Shown: one piece after another, positions 1 through 6,061 of the stretch
Numbering within the stretch: the first letter of the stretch is position 1
How the letters are laid out: each line of letters begins with the position of its first letter
Assembly: GCA_031279575.1 (NCBI GenBank)
Contig: JAITIG010000178.1
Span: 1 to 10,459, forward strand
DNA length: 10,459 bases
From: Bifidobacteriaceae bacterium
Lineage (GTDB): Bacteria; Actinomycetota; Actinomycetes; Actinomycetales; WQXJ01
Direction: 5' to 3'
Notes under the pieces: model-generated
What the model was told of the DNA's origin: nothing
The model's input: only the letters and a program-made list of their open reading frames with translations
Databases searched by the model: none
Translations under genes and position numbers: made by a program

Positions 1-142
1 TTCGCAGGTCACGCAGCGTGCGGGCGACATCGAGCATCAGAAGACGCTTGTGCGCCGCGCGTTGGACCGTTGGGTCCAGTTGCGGCGCGCGTTCAAGTTC
101 CCACACTCGCCGAGTGGTGCCGTCGGCGAAAGACTGAATCAC
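1..142 (-). CDS. HigB/RelE-family toxin, N-terminal part (cut by window edge)
   Basis: The first 47 codons are visible, from a GTG at 142-140; the gene runs off the left edge. The peptide starts VIQSFADGTTRRVWELER and continues through a KRLLMLDVARTLRDLR stretch (residues 32-47). That is the N-terminal pattern of HigB-type (plasmid maintenance killer, RelE superfamily) toxins, which usually read IxSF.D..T..LW..ER, then a helix of the form KLxxLDxAxxLxDLR before the PPGNRLE segment. Known HigB toxins are ribosome-dependent mRNA endonucleases of about 90-100 aa, co-transcribed with a downstream HTH antitoxin HigA; a HigA gene would lie to the left, outside the window. The GTG start is chosen because the family motif begins at its second codon and because a -10-like box lies 6 nt upstream, with no room for a leader. 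The catalytic C-terminal part is not visible, so activity cannot be judged. Confidence 0.72.
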   Translation of the reverse strand, partial: MIQSFADGTTRRVWELERAPQLDPTVQRAAHKRLLMLDVARTLRDLR

Positions 143-372
143 TAGGCCATACTATCATGGAACGATAGTATGGCCCAATCGGCTTGCGCGGTGTCGACGC
201 CGACCGCGATGTGGGCGGCCCGGTTTTGGACGTGGTGGCCGTCGCGGATCTTGGCCACCAGCGCGTCCAGGTAGACGATCGGGTAGAACGCGTCCAGCGG
301 GCGGGTCTGCCAGGCGGCGACCTCGGCCCTGGCCGGGTTGGCCAGCTTGTCATCACTCATCGTCATGGTCAT
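142..372 (-). pseudogene. IS256-family (mutator-type) transposase remnant
   Basis: A 76-codon reading frame starts at ATG 372-370, preceded by GGAGTGAGG. Residues 16-61 match the core of IS256-family transposases: [20 protein letters not shown] followed by [20 protein letters not shown]. The Asp in the YLDAL motif (residue 36) corresponds to the first catalytic Asp of the DDE triad. Full transposases of this family are about 400 aa, with some 150 residues before this motif; here only about 15 residues precede it, and homology ends abruptly after GVDT (around position 190). The rest of the frame reads through the palindromic operator of the neighbouring toxin gene and stops one base inside that gene. 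Both the N-terminal domain and the remaining catalytic residues are gone, so this is a dead fragment, probably with an internal deletion as well as a 3' truncation. Confidence 0.8.
145..175 (-). promoter_or_regulatory. Palindromic operator overlapping a leaderless promoter of the higB-like gene
   Basis: A perfect 12-bp inverted repeat, GGCCATACTATC (145-156) and GATAGTATGGCC (164-175), is separated by a 7-nt centre. Read on the minus strand, the proximal arm contains TAGTAT, a TANNNT -10 box, followed by six bases and then the GTG of the toxin gene. A weak -35-like TTGGGC lies 18 nt farther upstream. HigBA-type modules are usually autorepressed by the antitoxin or toxin-antitoxin complex binding a palindrome over the promoter, so this is the expected place for the operator. 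The palindrome is seen directly; its role is inferred. A terminator is less likely because no T-run follows and it sits directly before a start codon. Confidence 0.6.
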
Positions 373-400
373 CTTGACACCTCACTCCTGCAGGAACCCA

Positions 401-423
401 ACCCACAGACCATTTGACACCCT
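401..423. repeat. Possible terminal end of the IS remnant
   Basis: On the minus strand, GGTGTCAAATGGTCTGTGGG lies about 30 nt upstream of the transposase-remnant start codon, a position and style typical of a terminal inverted repeat. A related GGTGTCAAGATG lies directly at the start codon. The partner end is not in the window, so the assignment is tentative. Confidence 0.25.
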
Positions 424-489
424 CGTGGGCTTGCTCGAAGTCAAGGCACCCGCATCGGCACGTGAAGAACTACATCTCGGCACGTCCGG

Positions 490-2670
490 TCAGTCGGGTT
501 CGAGCGCAGCGGACTCATAGCTGTCTCGTCTCCACTCAACGCGCACGGGATTGCTATTCGTCGCCCTGCGAGACATCGTCATCCAGCACCACGCGCCCAC
601 TGTTGCGCCTGCGGCCGCCGTCAGGCCCGCCATCAGCCACACAGATTTCGAAGACAGGCTCGCCCCGCTGTCCGGCAGATGGATGGGTGCGAACACCAAG
701 AGCCAACCCACCGCGAGTCCCATCGTCCCAGAAGCCAACAGCGGAAGGCCGCCGGTTCCAAAAGCGATAGCCGCGAAAGTGGACCGGCGGTCCACGAAAA
801 CACTCAACGGAGCGAACCGTCGAGCCAGCCGGTCCAACTCGATCGCCAAACCGAACCCGCCCATCGCCAGCACGGTCAACAGCGCCCAGGCCCCCCCAGC
901 GTAAAACCATCGACCCTGATCCTTGGCTATCACCCCGCCGACCGCGTCGCCGCCAGCCGGCCATTCCAGGCCCACGGGGGTTCCGACCTCGTCATTGAAC
1001 GCGCGCGCCACCTTGGCCTGGTCGAGGCTCCCATCGGTGGACACGACAAGCAAAGCGGATGCGCCGGCCCCCAGATAGTCAGCCACAGACGGCACGACCA
1101 CCAATCGGGCCGACCCATCCACCCACAATCCAATCTGGGTGACCTCAGCCCGGCCAAGGCTCGACCGGGCGCAGTCACCGATCACGAGTTCTGCGGCATC
1201 ACAGGTAGCGACGATCACATCACCTTCCCCGGCCAGCGCGAGCAACACGCTCTCCGGAGCAAGACGCTCCGCCACCGCCGGCAAAGCGTCATCTGGCACC
1301 GAAGTGGCGAGCAACGTCACGCCACTGTTGGCTTCGATAGCGGTGACCGCTTCGCGGTACTGGCGGCCCGCCACAGTGCACCACACCAGCACCTGAACGG
1401 CCAGGATCGCGGCAGCGCTGACAGCCACCGAAGCCCGCAGCGCCGGCCGCGACATGGTCTGCAACTCTCTGCCGACCAACACCCCAGACGCCGAGCCGCG
1501 CCGCTTCGCCGCCCGGTGCACGGCGTTGGCCAAACCTCTCAGGGGCAGCGCGGTCGCACCTGTGATGAAGGCCAAGGATGAACCGGCGCAGGCGCACGTC
1601 AGCATCGCCCCAATAGCCGGGTCGCGGTCATAGAAGTAGTAGTAGAACCCGTTAGCCGCGCAGATCAAGCAGACGACAAACACTGCCGGCCACCGGGCCG
1701 CGGCCTTGACCGCGGGCTGTGGCCTGGTCCCGGTCACCCGACTGCCGGCTTGCCGATGCCAGAACACGGCCATAGCTGAACATGTCGCCACGACTGCGGC
1801 ACCCGCGAGGAGCGTAAGCCAAATCCAGTGCCGCAGGTCGTCGCCCACCACATAGAAGTGAAGCAAAGGCACCGGCCAAGTGCCGGCGGCGGCAAGCCAG
1901 CTCAGGGCGGTGGCGGCGCCAGAACCCAGCAGCACGGGTGCGAGCACCTGCGCCAGCACAGCGCGGCGGACTGTCGAAGGCGGGGCGCCAAGGACCCGCA
2001 ACACGGTCAGCCTTCGCTGTCGCCTTTCGATATCCGCTCGGGTCGCACTTGCGCAGAACAGAAGGCCCGGCGCCAACGCGAACACAATCAAACCCACCAG
2101 CACGTTCATTTCACGCTGCTGATACAAAGCGGTACCGAAATAGCCTGTCTCGCTGCCTGTGACGCCTTGGCCAAATCCTGAGATCGGGAACGCGCGATCC
2201 TCAGACATGCCTTCCCGCCCCACATAAGCGAGCCTTTCGCCGGGATCTGCCAAGGCTTCCGGCGCTATCGCGCCCGCCACTAGCCCATACCTCGCGACGA
2301 AGTCTTGCGCGGCCGGCATGGCCGCCAGCGCGGGGGAGACGAAGACCTCACCAGGCTCGGGCCAATGACCGATTCCTGGGGGCGGCGGCGCGCTCCGGTC
2401 GATCGCCTCGAAAGCGAAGACTTCGATTGGCGTCAATCCAGACTCTTCCGTCCGCCAGTGGAACCACGCGACCTGCGGGTTGTCTTCGGACTGGTTGAAC
2501 ACCGGGGCCCGGGCAGCGTCCCGTGATGCCCTTCCCGCATAGCTGGCGTGCGCTACCACCATCATCGCAAGTGCCAGTGTGGCCAGGAACGCGGCCGCGC
2601 CCATCGCCCATTGCCAGACCCGTGAGCGGGCGACGCTGTCGCCCAGGAGCCTGGGGCCAACGCCTCTCAT
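490..2670 (-). CDS. FtsX-like ABC transporter permease (10 predicted TM segments)
   Basis: This 726-aa integral membrane protein is the permease partner of the ATPase encoded immediately upstream. Hydrophobic segments lie at about residues 22-44, 188-208, 238-262, 281-304, 325-347, 354-376, 412-435, 592-611, 633-660 and 676-699. Two large extracytoplasmic loops lie at about 45-187 and 436-591. A basic cytoplasmic stretch with LTVLRVLGAPPSTVRR (221-236) is the hallmark of FtsX/MacB-type permeases and probably contacts the ATPase. This architecture belongs to the type VII (MacB/BceB/Lol-like) ABC superfamily, used for antimicrobial-peptide resistance, peptide or lipoprotein handling, and the export or immunity systems of lactococcin-972-type bacteriocins. 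The ATG overlaps the stop of the ATPase gene (ATGA), implying coupling; no good ribosome-binding site of its own is visible. The substrate cannot be read from the sequence; the adjacent secreted-protein pseudogene suggests a peptide. The frame is intact. Composition is less GC-extreme than in the gal region. Confidence 0.8.
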   Translation of the reverse strand: MRGVGPRLLGDSVARSRVWQWAMGAAAFLATLALAMMVVAHASYAGRASRDAARAPVFNQSEDNPQVAWFHWRTEESGLTPIEVFAFEAIDRSAPPPPGIGHWPEPGEVFVSPALAAMPAAQDFVARYGLVAGAIAPEALADPGERLAYVGREGMSEDRAFPISGFGQGVTGSETGYFGTALYQQREMNVLVGLIVFALAPGLLFCASATRADIERRQRRLTVLRVLGAPPSTVRRAVLAQVLAPVLLGSGAATALSWLAAAGTWPVPLLHFYVVGDDLRHWIWLTLLAGAAVVATCSAMAVFWHRQAGSRVTGTRPQPAVKAAARWPAVFVVCLICAANGFYYYFYDRDPAIGAMLTCACAGSSLAFITGATALPLRGLANAVHRAAKRRGSASGVLVGRELQTMSRPALRASVAVSAAAILAVQVLVWCTVAGRQYREAVTAIEANSGVTLLATSVPDDALPAVAERLAPESVLLALAGEGDVIVATCDAAELVIGDCARSSLGRAEVTQIGLWVDGSARLVVVPSVADYLGAGASALLVVSTDGSLDQAKVARAFNDEVGTPVGLEWPAGGDAVGGVIAKDQGRWFYAGGAWALLTVLAMGGFGLAIELDRLARRFAPLSVFVDRRSTFAAIAFGTGGLPLLASGTMGLAVGWLLVFAPIHLPDSGASLSSKSVWLMAGLTAAAGATVGAWCWMTMSRRATNSNPVRVEWRRDSYESAALEPD

Positions 2671-3338
2671 CCGACGCCGCCACCGGCCGTCTGGACCAGA
2701 CGGCCAGATTCCAATGTGTACACGCTGTTTGCGCGACCGGCGATCACCGGATCATGCGTCACCACCAGCAAAGCGCGGTCCTCGCGCGCTGCGCGGTCGA
2801 ACAACAGATCAGCCACCTCGGACCGCGTTGCAGCGTCCAACGACCCGGTCGGCTCGTCGGCAATCAACAGCGGCGGATCGTTGACAAGCGCGCGCGCCAG
2901 CGCCGTCCGCTGCCGCTCACCGCCTGACAGGGTGTCCGCGCCTCGATTCTCAGCATCGACGCCTAGCGACGCCAACAACTCGCGCGCCCTGGCCTCTGCC
3001 TCTGGCCAAGTCCGGCCATCGAGTACCGCAGGCAGCGCCACGTTCTCCGCCGCTGTCAACGCGGGCATCAGCTCGCCGTCCTGGAACACCACGCCAAGGT
3101 TGACGCGCCGCAGCCTGGCTAGTTCTCGCACCTTCAAACGAGTCACATCCAGCCCGCGCCAGGAAACCGAGCCCCGCTGCGGCCGCAATAATCCCATCAC
3201 GCACGCCAGAAGCGTGGACTTGCCGCTGCCAGTCCGGCCAACCACCGCGACCGCTTGTCCCGCCTGAACATGGAGGCTCACGTCCTCAATGATCCACCGG
3301 CGCCCCAGGCAAACGCCCACATGATCTACGTGTAGCAT
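2667..3338 (-). CDS. ABC transporter ATP-binding protein (LolD/MacB type)
   Basis: This 223-aa cytoplasmic ATPase powers the permease encoded downstream. All nucleotide-binding motifs are present: Walker A GRTGSGKS (34-41), Q-loop VFQDGE (Gln86), signature LSGGERQR (137-144), Walker B LLIADEP (157-163, catalytic Glu162), D-loop SLD (166-168) and H-switch THD (His195). Length and motifs match the LolD/MacB/BceA group. The start is ATG 3338-3336 because AGGAG sits 7 nt upstream and the family N-terminus (MLHVDHVGVCLGRRWIIEDVS) begins there; a longer upstream reading frame is only an extension through the neighbouring pseudogene in another frame. The stop overlaps the permease start by 4 nt. The upstream secreted-protein pseudogene ends about 10 nt (uncorrected frame) or 70 nt (corrected frame) away on the same strand, so the three form one probable transcription unit. 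Confidence 0.9.
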   Translation of the reverse strand: MLHVDHVGVCLGRRWIIEDVSLHVQAGQAVAVVGRTGSGKSTLLACVMGLLRPQRGSVSWRGLDVTRLKVRELARLRRVNLGVVFQDGELMPALTAAENVALPAVLDGRTWPEAEARARELLASLGVDAENRGADTLSGGERQRTALARALVNDPPLLIADEPTGSLDAATRSEVADLLFDRAAREDRALLVVTHDPVIAGRANSVYTLESGRLVQTAGGGVG

Positions 3339-3348
3339 CTGACAGCTC

Positions 3349-3762
3349 CTAGCTGGAGCCTGGGCGCGCCACGACCGACGCGGACACGCCACAGGCGACC
3401 AGGCTTCTAGAGAGTCTTCCAAACCGAACAGGTGTTGCCCCGTCGAATGGGTTGTTGTTCGCCGCGCACGCCTGAATCGTGGCAATGGTCGTCCCCGACG
3501 GCGAAGTCGCGGTCGAGCCGTAGCCCGCGCTTGCTTTGACCTTCTGCTCCGACGCGCTGGCGTTGCCTCGCTTATAGCGGGTCTCAGCTGCCTTGTTGTC
3601 CGCTGCGGTGTCTGTTGCCTTCGCCACAGCACGGCTGCTGAGGGTCTCTGCTTTGGCACCGGTCACCGAGACGCTGATTTCAGCAGCTTACGCCGCAGTG
3701 ATACCCGACAGCCCGAGCAACAGTCCGGCAGTAACCGCCACGACTTTGCTTCTTGCATTCAT
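3349..3762 (-). pseudogene. Broken small secreted-protein gene upstream of the ABC transporter
   Basis: ATG 3762-3760 is preceded by GGGGAG at good spacing and opens a clear signal peptide: MNARSK, a hydrophobic core VVAVTAGLLLGLSG, then ITAA. Codon 25 is TAA (3690-3688), exactly at the expected signal-peptidase site. The frame then continues without interruption as AEISVSVTGAKAETLSSR and a Lys/Ala/Ser-rich region containing KVKASAGYGSTA and ATIQACAANNN. Near 3430 it seems to slip: the original frame runs on as unlikely sequence to a stop at 3349, whereas another frame reads NTCSVWKTL and stops at 3407. The corrected product would be a secreted protein of about 118 residues before processing with two Cys, possibly a disulfide. 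The TAA could be one substitution away from TAC or CAA. I do not recognise the family. Its position in front of an ABC transporter suggests a bacteriocin-like peptide or a sensor/substrate of the transporter; this is inference. The lesions may be real decay or sequencing error. Confidence 0.6.
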
Positions 3763-4208
3763 GATTTCTCCCCATGGTTGCGACTAGCCGGCGACGGTCG
3801 CCGCTGAGCTTCGCTTGGACGAAACGACTCCAGGGTACCCCACTGAGCGCACCCTGCGGGCATGGGTCGTCCACGTGACCGCCGGGATCGGAGCGTTGCC
3901 TGCAGCGTTGGGACTGTGCCGCAAGTTCATCCACTTGCGGCGATTGCGCGGGCTCATGGCGGCCTGTCGGTTTCTTGAACAGGGAACACACGCCGGGTGT
4001 GTCTTCAAGTCATGGCGTTTCGCGCGCAGAGACGTCGGCTCTCCGGCCATGACGTGGACAAGCCACGGCCTGAGGTCAAACGTCCCAAGCCACCGGTAGA
4101 ACGGACCGTGCGCACACGTGCGCAATCACAGGTGAGTGTGTTTGCGGCACCTCGGCCGTTAGCCAAACCGGTAGACTGCTAGCCAAAGGAGAGCAGGCGC
4201 AGCTACTT
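3763..4208. other. Noncoding stretch, no convincing gene
   Basis: About 450 nt between the divergent secreted-protein pseudogene (minus) and the SSB-like gene (plus). Reading frames exist in both directions, but none has a recognisable motif or a plausible start with ribosome-binding site. It should hold the promoter of the minus-strand unit; no clear -10/-35 pair was found. A perfect odd palindrome CGGCGAC-G-GTCGCCG lies at 3789-3803, about 27 nt upstream of the pseudogene start, and could be an operator or chance in GC-rich DNA. At 4108-4115 there is an 8-bp palindrome GTGCGCAC. AAAGGAG occurs at 4185-4191 but is too far (17 nt) from the TTG at 4209. The missing 5' end of the SSB-like gene is not found here in any frame. 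Confidence 0.5.
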
Positions 4209-4589
4209 TTGCTCCACTGCGGGCAGGAGCACTTCACCCGCAACCCGGACGGCTCCTTCACCCAGGGCGAGACCAGCTTCCACGATCTGGTCATGTTCCG
4301 CCGGGCCGCCGAGAAGGCGGCGGCGCAGTTCGCCAAGGGCGACAAGTTCGTCGCCGAGGGCTACATCCACGCCTACACCATGAGCGACGGCGATGGCCAG
4401 ATGTTTGAGCGCGAAGAGTTCGTCGCCCGCAGGATCGGCCACGACAACGCCGTCACCAATTACACCGTGAACCGTCCCCAACGCCAGCTCGCTCAGCAGG
4501 CAGTCCCGATGATCCAGCGAGGCCCGACCAACGCGATCCCGGCCAGCACGGCGAGCGCTGCGCCGACGCCCGTCGCGGTCGGAATGTGA
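4209..4589 (+). CDS. Single-stranded DNA-binding protein-like, 5'-truncated
   Basis: The frame encodes the central and C-terminal part of an SSB OB-fold: FTRNPDGSFTQGETSFHDLV (residues 9-28), then RRAAEKAAAQFAKGDKFVAE (31-50) and GYIHAYTMSDGDGQ. This corresponds to the SSB pattern in which a dGExxFxDxxxFrxxAExxAxxxxKGdrvxvxGxl segment forms the later OB strands. SSB proteins coat single-stranded DNA during replication and repair as tetramers. The first strands (some 40 residues in a complete SSB) are absent: the frame is open upstream of the TTG at 4209 but unrelated in sequence, and no start with ribosome-binding site is visible. The C-terminus (ending TPVAVGM) lacks the acidic DDDIPF-like tip of housekeeping SSBs, which suits plasmid, phage or ICE-borne versions. 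The stop overlaps or lies 9 nt before the next gene's start, implying a former two-gene unit. It may be a decayed mobile-element gene. Confidence 0.6.
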   Translation: MLHCGQEHFTRNPDGSFTQGETSFHDLVMFRRAAEKAAAQFAKGDKFVAEGYIHAYTMSDGDGQMFEREEFVARRIGHDNAVTNYTVNRPQRQLAQQAVPMIQRGPTNAIPASTASAAPTPVAVGM

Positions 4590-4597
4590 GGGCCGCC

Positions 4598-5009
4598 GTG
4601 ACCGAGACAGCCTCAGCAGTCCTCGACATTGAGGACTACGGCGACTTCGAGTCGGCCCACGCCGCCGAGTCCGCCGACAACGCTTCCGAGACCGACGGCC
4701 CGCCCCGCCCGATTGTGTGGGCGGCGGCCAATCTGGCCAAGGCGTACTGGACCGGCGAACCTCTTTCCGCCGGGACTGTCCTCTCTGACCTTGATCATCC
4801 TCACCGAGGACTGGCAGATCGAGCACACCTTCGAGGACGTGTACGGCGCGATCATGCAACCCGAAAACCGGCTGCGGGCGGACTACTGGCAACGCACCCA
4901 GCAGTTGCATCCAGACATCGACCTGACCGCCCCCCTGCCCCCCGATCTTGTCGGGGACAGGGTTGGAACTTCGAGCATATGGTGGAGCATAGGGGATTCG
5001 AACCCCTGA
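4598..5009 (+). pseudogene. Hypothetical protein, frameshifted, abutting tRNA-Ala
   Basis: The gene starts at GTG 4598 with GAGGG just upstream, or at GTG 4586 overlapping the SSB-like stop. The first frame gives an acidic N-terminus (VTETASAVLDIEDYGDFES) and then RPIVWAAANLAKAYWTG up to about 4780. Beyond that it becomes Arg/His-rich and unlikely. A shift at about 4780-4795 moves into the next frame, which reads ILTEDWQIEHTFEDVYGAIM followed by QPENRLRADYWQRTQQLHPD, a sensible protein composition. That frame passes through a hairpin (4933-4962) and stops at 5007-5009 inside the tRNA gene, so its natural 3' end may have been lost at the junction. I do not recognise the family. Its partnership with an SSB-like gene suggests a plasmid or integrative-element origin. 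The shift could be a mutation, a sequencing error or, less likely, programmed. Confidence 0.5.
4933..4962 (-). terminator. Hairpin downstream of tRNA-Ala
   Basis: On the minus strand CCCTGTCCCCGA, loop CAAGA, then TCGGGGGGCAGGG form a 12-bp stem with one bulge, starting 18 nt beyond the encoded CCA of tRNA-Ala. There is no T-run after it on that strand; on the plus strand only TTGGAACTT follows. It fits a GC-rich actinobacterial terminator for the tRNA, possibly acting in both directions. It is absent of proof because it also lies inside the neighbouring reading frame. Confidence 0.4.
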
Positions 5010-5055
5010 CCTCTTCCATGCCATGGAAGCGCGCTACCAACTGCGCCAATGCCCC
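4980..5055 (-). tRNA. tRNA-Ala(GGC)
   Basis: The minus strand folds into a complete cloverleaf: acceptor GGGGCAT with ATGCTCC (one G-U pair), D arm GCGC-AGTTGGTA-GCGC, anticodon stem CTTCC/GGAAG around loop ATGGCAT (anticodon GGC, Ala), T arm AGGGG-TTCGAAT-CCCCT, discriminator A (4983) and an encoded CCA (4980-4982). The G3-U70 pair is the classic identity element for alanyl-tRNA synthetase. The 3' end faces the left-hand accessory region, and tRNA 3' ends are favoured integrase targets. Confidence 0.97.
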
Positions 5056-5067
5056 TTGAGCCCAGCT

Positions 5068-5073
5068 ATCTTA
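5068..5073 (-). promoter_or_regulatory. Probable -10 box for tRNA-Ala
   Basis: TAAGAT on the minus strand lies 12 nt upstream of the tRNA 5' end, which would give a 5-nt leader if transcription starts 7 nt after the box. No good -35 hexamer is visible. Confidence 0.4.
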
Positions 5074-5244
5074 CCAAACGCCCGCCGGGCTGCGCCCGCC
5101 CAGCGCTCCGCCGGCCGGCGCCGGGCGGCCAGAGGCCCTCGCGACGGGTCCAGACGCGCTGACCTGGCGGAGGAGTCGCGGCCAAATGGGGCTTTGGCGC
5201 TTTGCCCGGTGGCGGGGCTGGGGGCGGCATCGGGCGGGGGTGGG

Positions 5245-5250
5245 TAGGCT
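5245..5250 (+). promoter_or_regulatory. -10-like box 7 nt before the HAD gene GTG
   Basis: TAGGCT fits TANNNT and is followed by GGCGGGC and the GTG at 5258. This is the spacing of a leaderless actinobacterial transcript. No -35 element is evident, and no Shine-Dalgarno sequence would be needed. It supports GTG 5258 rather than the ATG at 5186 as the start of translation. Confidence 0.4.
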
Positions 5251-5257
5251 GGCGGGC

Positions 5258-6049
5258 GTGTTTGACCTGAGGCGGTTCGATGCCGTGGCGCTGGATATTG
5301 ACGGCACGTTGGCCGGGGCGGACCACCTGGTGTCCGGGTTCGCCGCCGGGGTGGTGCGCCGCCTGGCGGGCAGCGGGCGCCAGGTGGTCATCTCGACCGG
5401 GCGCAGCGCCGCCAACGCTTTGCGGGTCGCCGCCCAGATCGGGGCCAACGCCCCCGTCATCGCCGCCAATGGGGCGGTGGTGGCGGACACGGCGGACGGG
5501 CGCCGGTTGCGGGTGGTGGCGTTCGAGCCGGGCGGGGCCGCCCCCTACCTGGAGTTGGCGGACGCCTGCGGCTTGGACCCGGTGATCTGGACCGCCGATC
5601 AGATGATCGCGGCCGGGCCGGGGTTGGCGGTTGACCTGTTGGCCCGGGCGGGGGAGCATCCGATCTTGTTCCAGCCGCGTTCCGCCTGGCCCCAGGCAGG
5701 CGTTATCAAGGTGCTGATGGCGGCCGCGCCCAAGGTGCTGGACGGCTTGGACCTGGACGGGTATCCGCTGATCCAGCGGTCCTTGGCGCACTTTGTGGAA
5801 GCCACCGCGCCGGCCGCGCGCAAAGACCTGGCCTTGGCCTGGCTGTTGGCCCACCTGGGGATTGACCCGGCCCGGGCGGCCGTTTTCGGCGACGCCGAGA
5901 CCGATTTGGCCTCGCTGCGGTTGGCCGGTTTGGGGGTCGCCCCCGCAGGCGCCGTGGCGGCGGTTCGCGCCGCCGCCGGTTTGGTGATAGGCCCCCACCA
6001 GGACGATGCCGTCGCCCACCTGCTCGACCAGGCCCTGGCAGCGCTCTGA
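5258..6049 (+). CDS. HAD-IIB (Cof-type) phosphatase
   Basis: This 263-aa cytosolic hydrolase of the haloacid dehalogenase superfamily, Cof/YbiV-like subfamily IIB, probably dephosphorylates a sugar phosphate or similar metabolite through an aspartyl-phosphate. Motif I is DIDGTL (Asp13 nucleophile, Asp15 acid/base), motif II is STGR (46-49), the motif III lysine is Lys189 in RKDLAL, and motif IV is GDAETD (Asp212, Asp216) for magnesium. Most Cof proteins have GDxxND; here Thr replaces Asn. The region between motifs II and III is the C2 cap. The GTG start places motif I about 12 residues from the N-terminus, as usual; an upstream ATG at 5186 would add 24 Arg/Gly/Trp-rich residues without family support. 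The gene converges on galK with only 12 nt between stops. A sugar-phosphate substrate would fit the neighbouring galactose operon, but that link is inferred. Confidence 0.85.
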   Translation: MFDLRRFDAVALDIDGTLAGADHLVSGFAAGVVRRLAGSGRQVVISTGRSAANALRVAAQIGANAPVIAANGAVVADTADGRRLRVVAFEPGGAAPYLELADACGLDPVIWTADQMIAAGPGLAVDLLARAGEHPILFQPRSAWPQAGVIKVLMAAAPKVLDGLDLDGYPLIQRSLAHFVEATAPAARKDLALAWLLAHLGIDPARAAVFGDAETDLASLRLAGLGVAPAGAVAAVRAAAGLVIGPHQDDAVAHLLDQALAAL

Positions 6050-6061
6050 CCGGGCCGACGG

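Noticed and set aside
679..1581. Plus-strand frame of 300 codons opposite the permease
   Set aside because: His/Arg/Gln-rich composition, no domain, and the opposite strand is a full FtsX-like permease.
3339..3659. N-terminally extended version of the ABC ATPase
   Set aside because: The extension is an out-of-frame reading of the secreted-protein pseudogene; AGGAG 7 nt before ATG 3338 fixes the true start.
3349..3762. Firm assignment of the secreted peptide to the lactococcin 972 family
   Set aside because: Gene context fits, but the Trp/His/Tyr-rich pattern of that family is not visible, so only a loose analogy is kept.
4108..4126. GTGCGCACACGTGCGC as an operator or LexA site
   Set aside because: It is only a short self-complementary GC motif with no match to the actinobacterial LexA box and no adjacent supported gene.
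4983..5020. Second att copy of the tRNA-Ala 3' end within the window
   Set aside because: I looked for the T-arm/acceptor segment elsewhere; only the unrelated tRNA-Gln T-arm resembles it, as all tRNAs do.
5186..5257. ATG 5186 as start of the HAD protein
   Set aside because: It adds 24 Arg/Trp/Gly-rich residues not found in the family and has no Shine-Dalgarno; GTG 5258 has a -10-like box at leaderless spacing.
5066..6019. Long minus-strand reading frame opposite the HAD gene
   Set aside because: Its product is low-complexity Gly/Arg/Gln/Pro with no motif; the plus strand carries all HAD motifs. It is an antisense shadow of GC-rich coding DNA.
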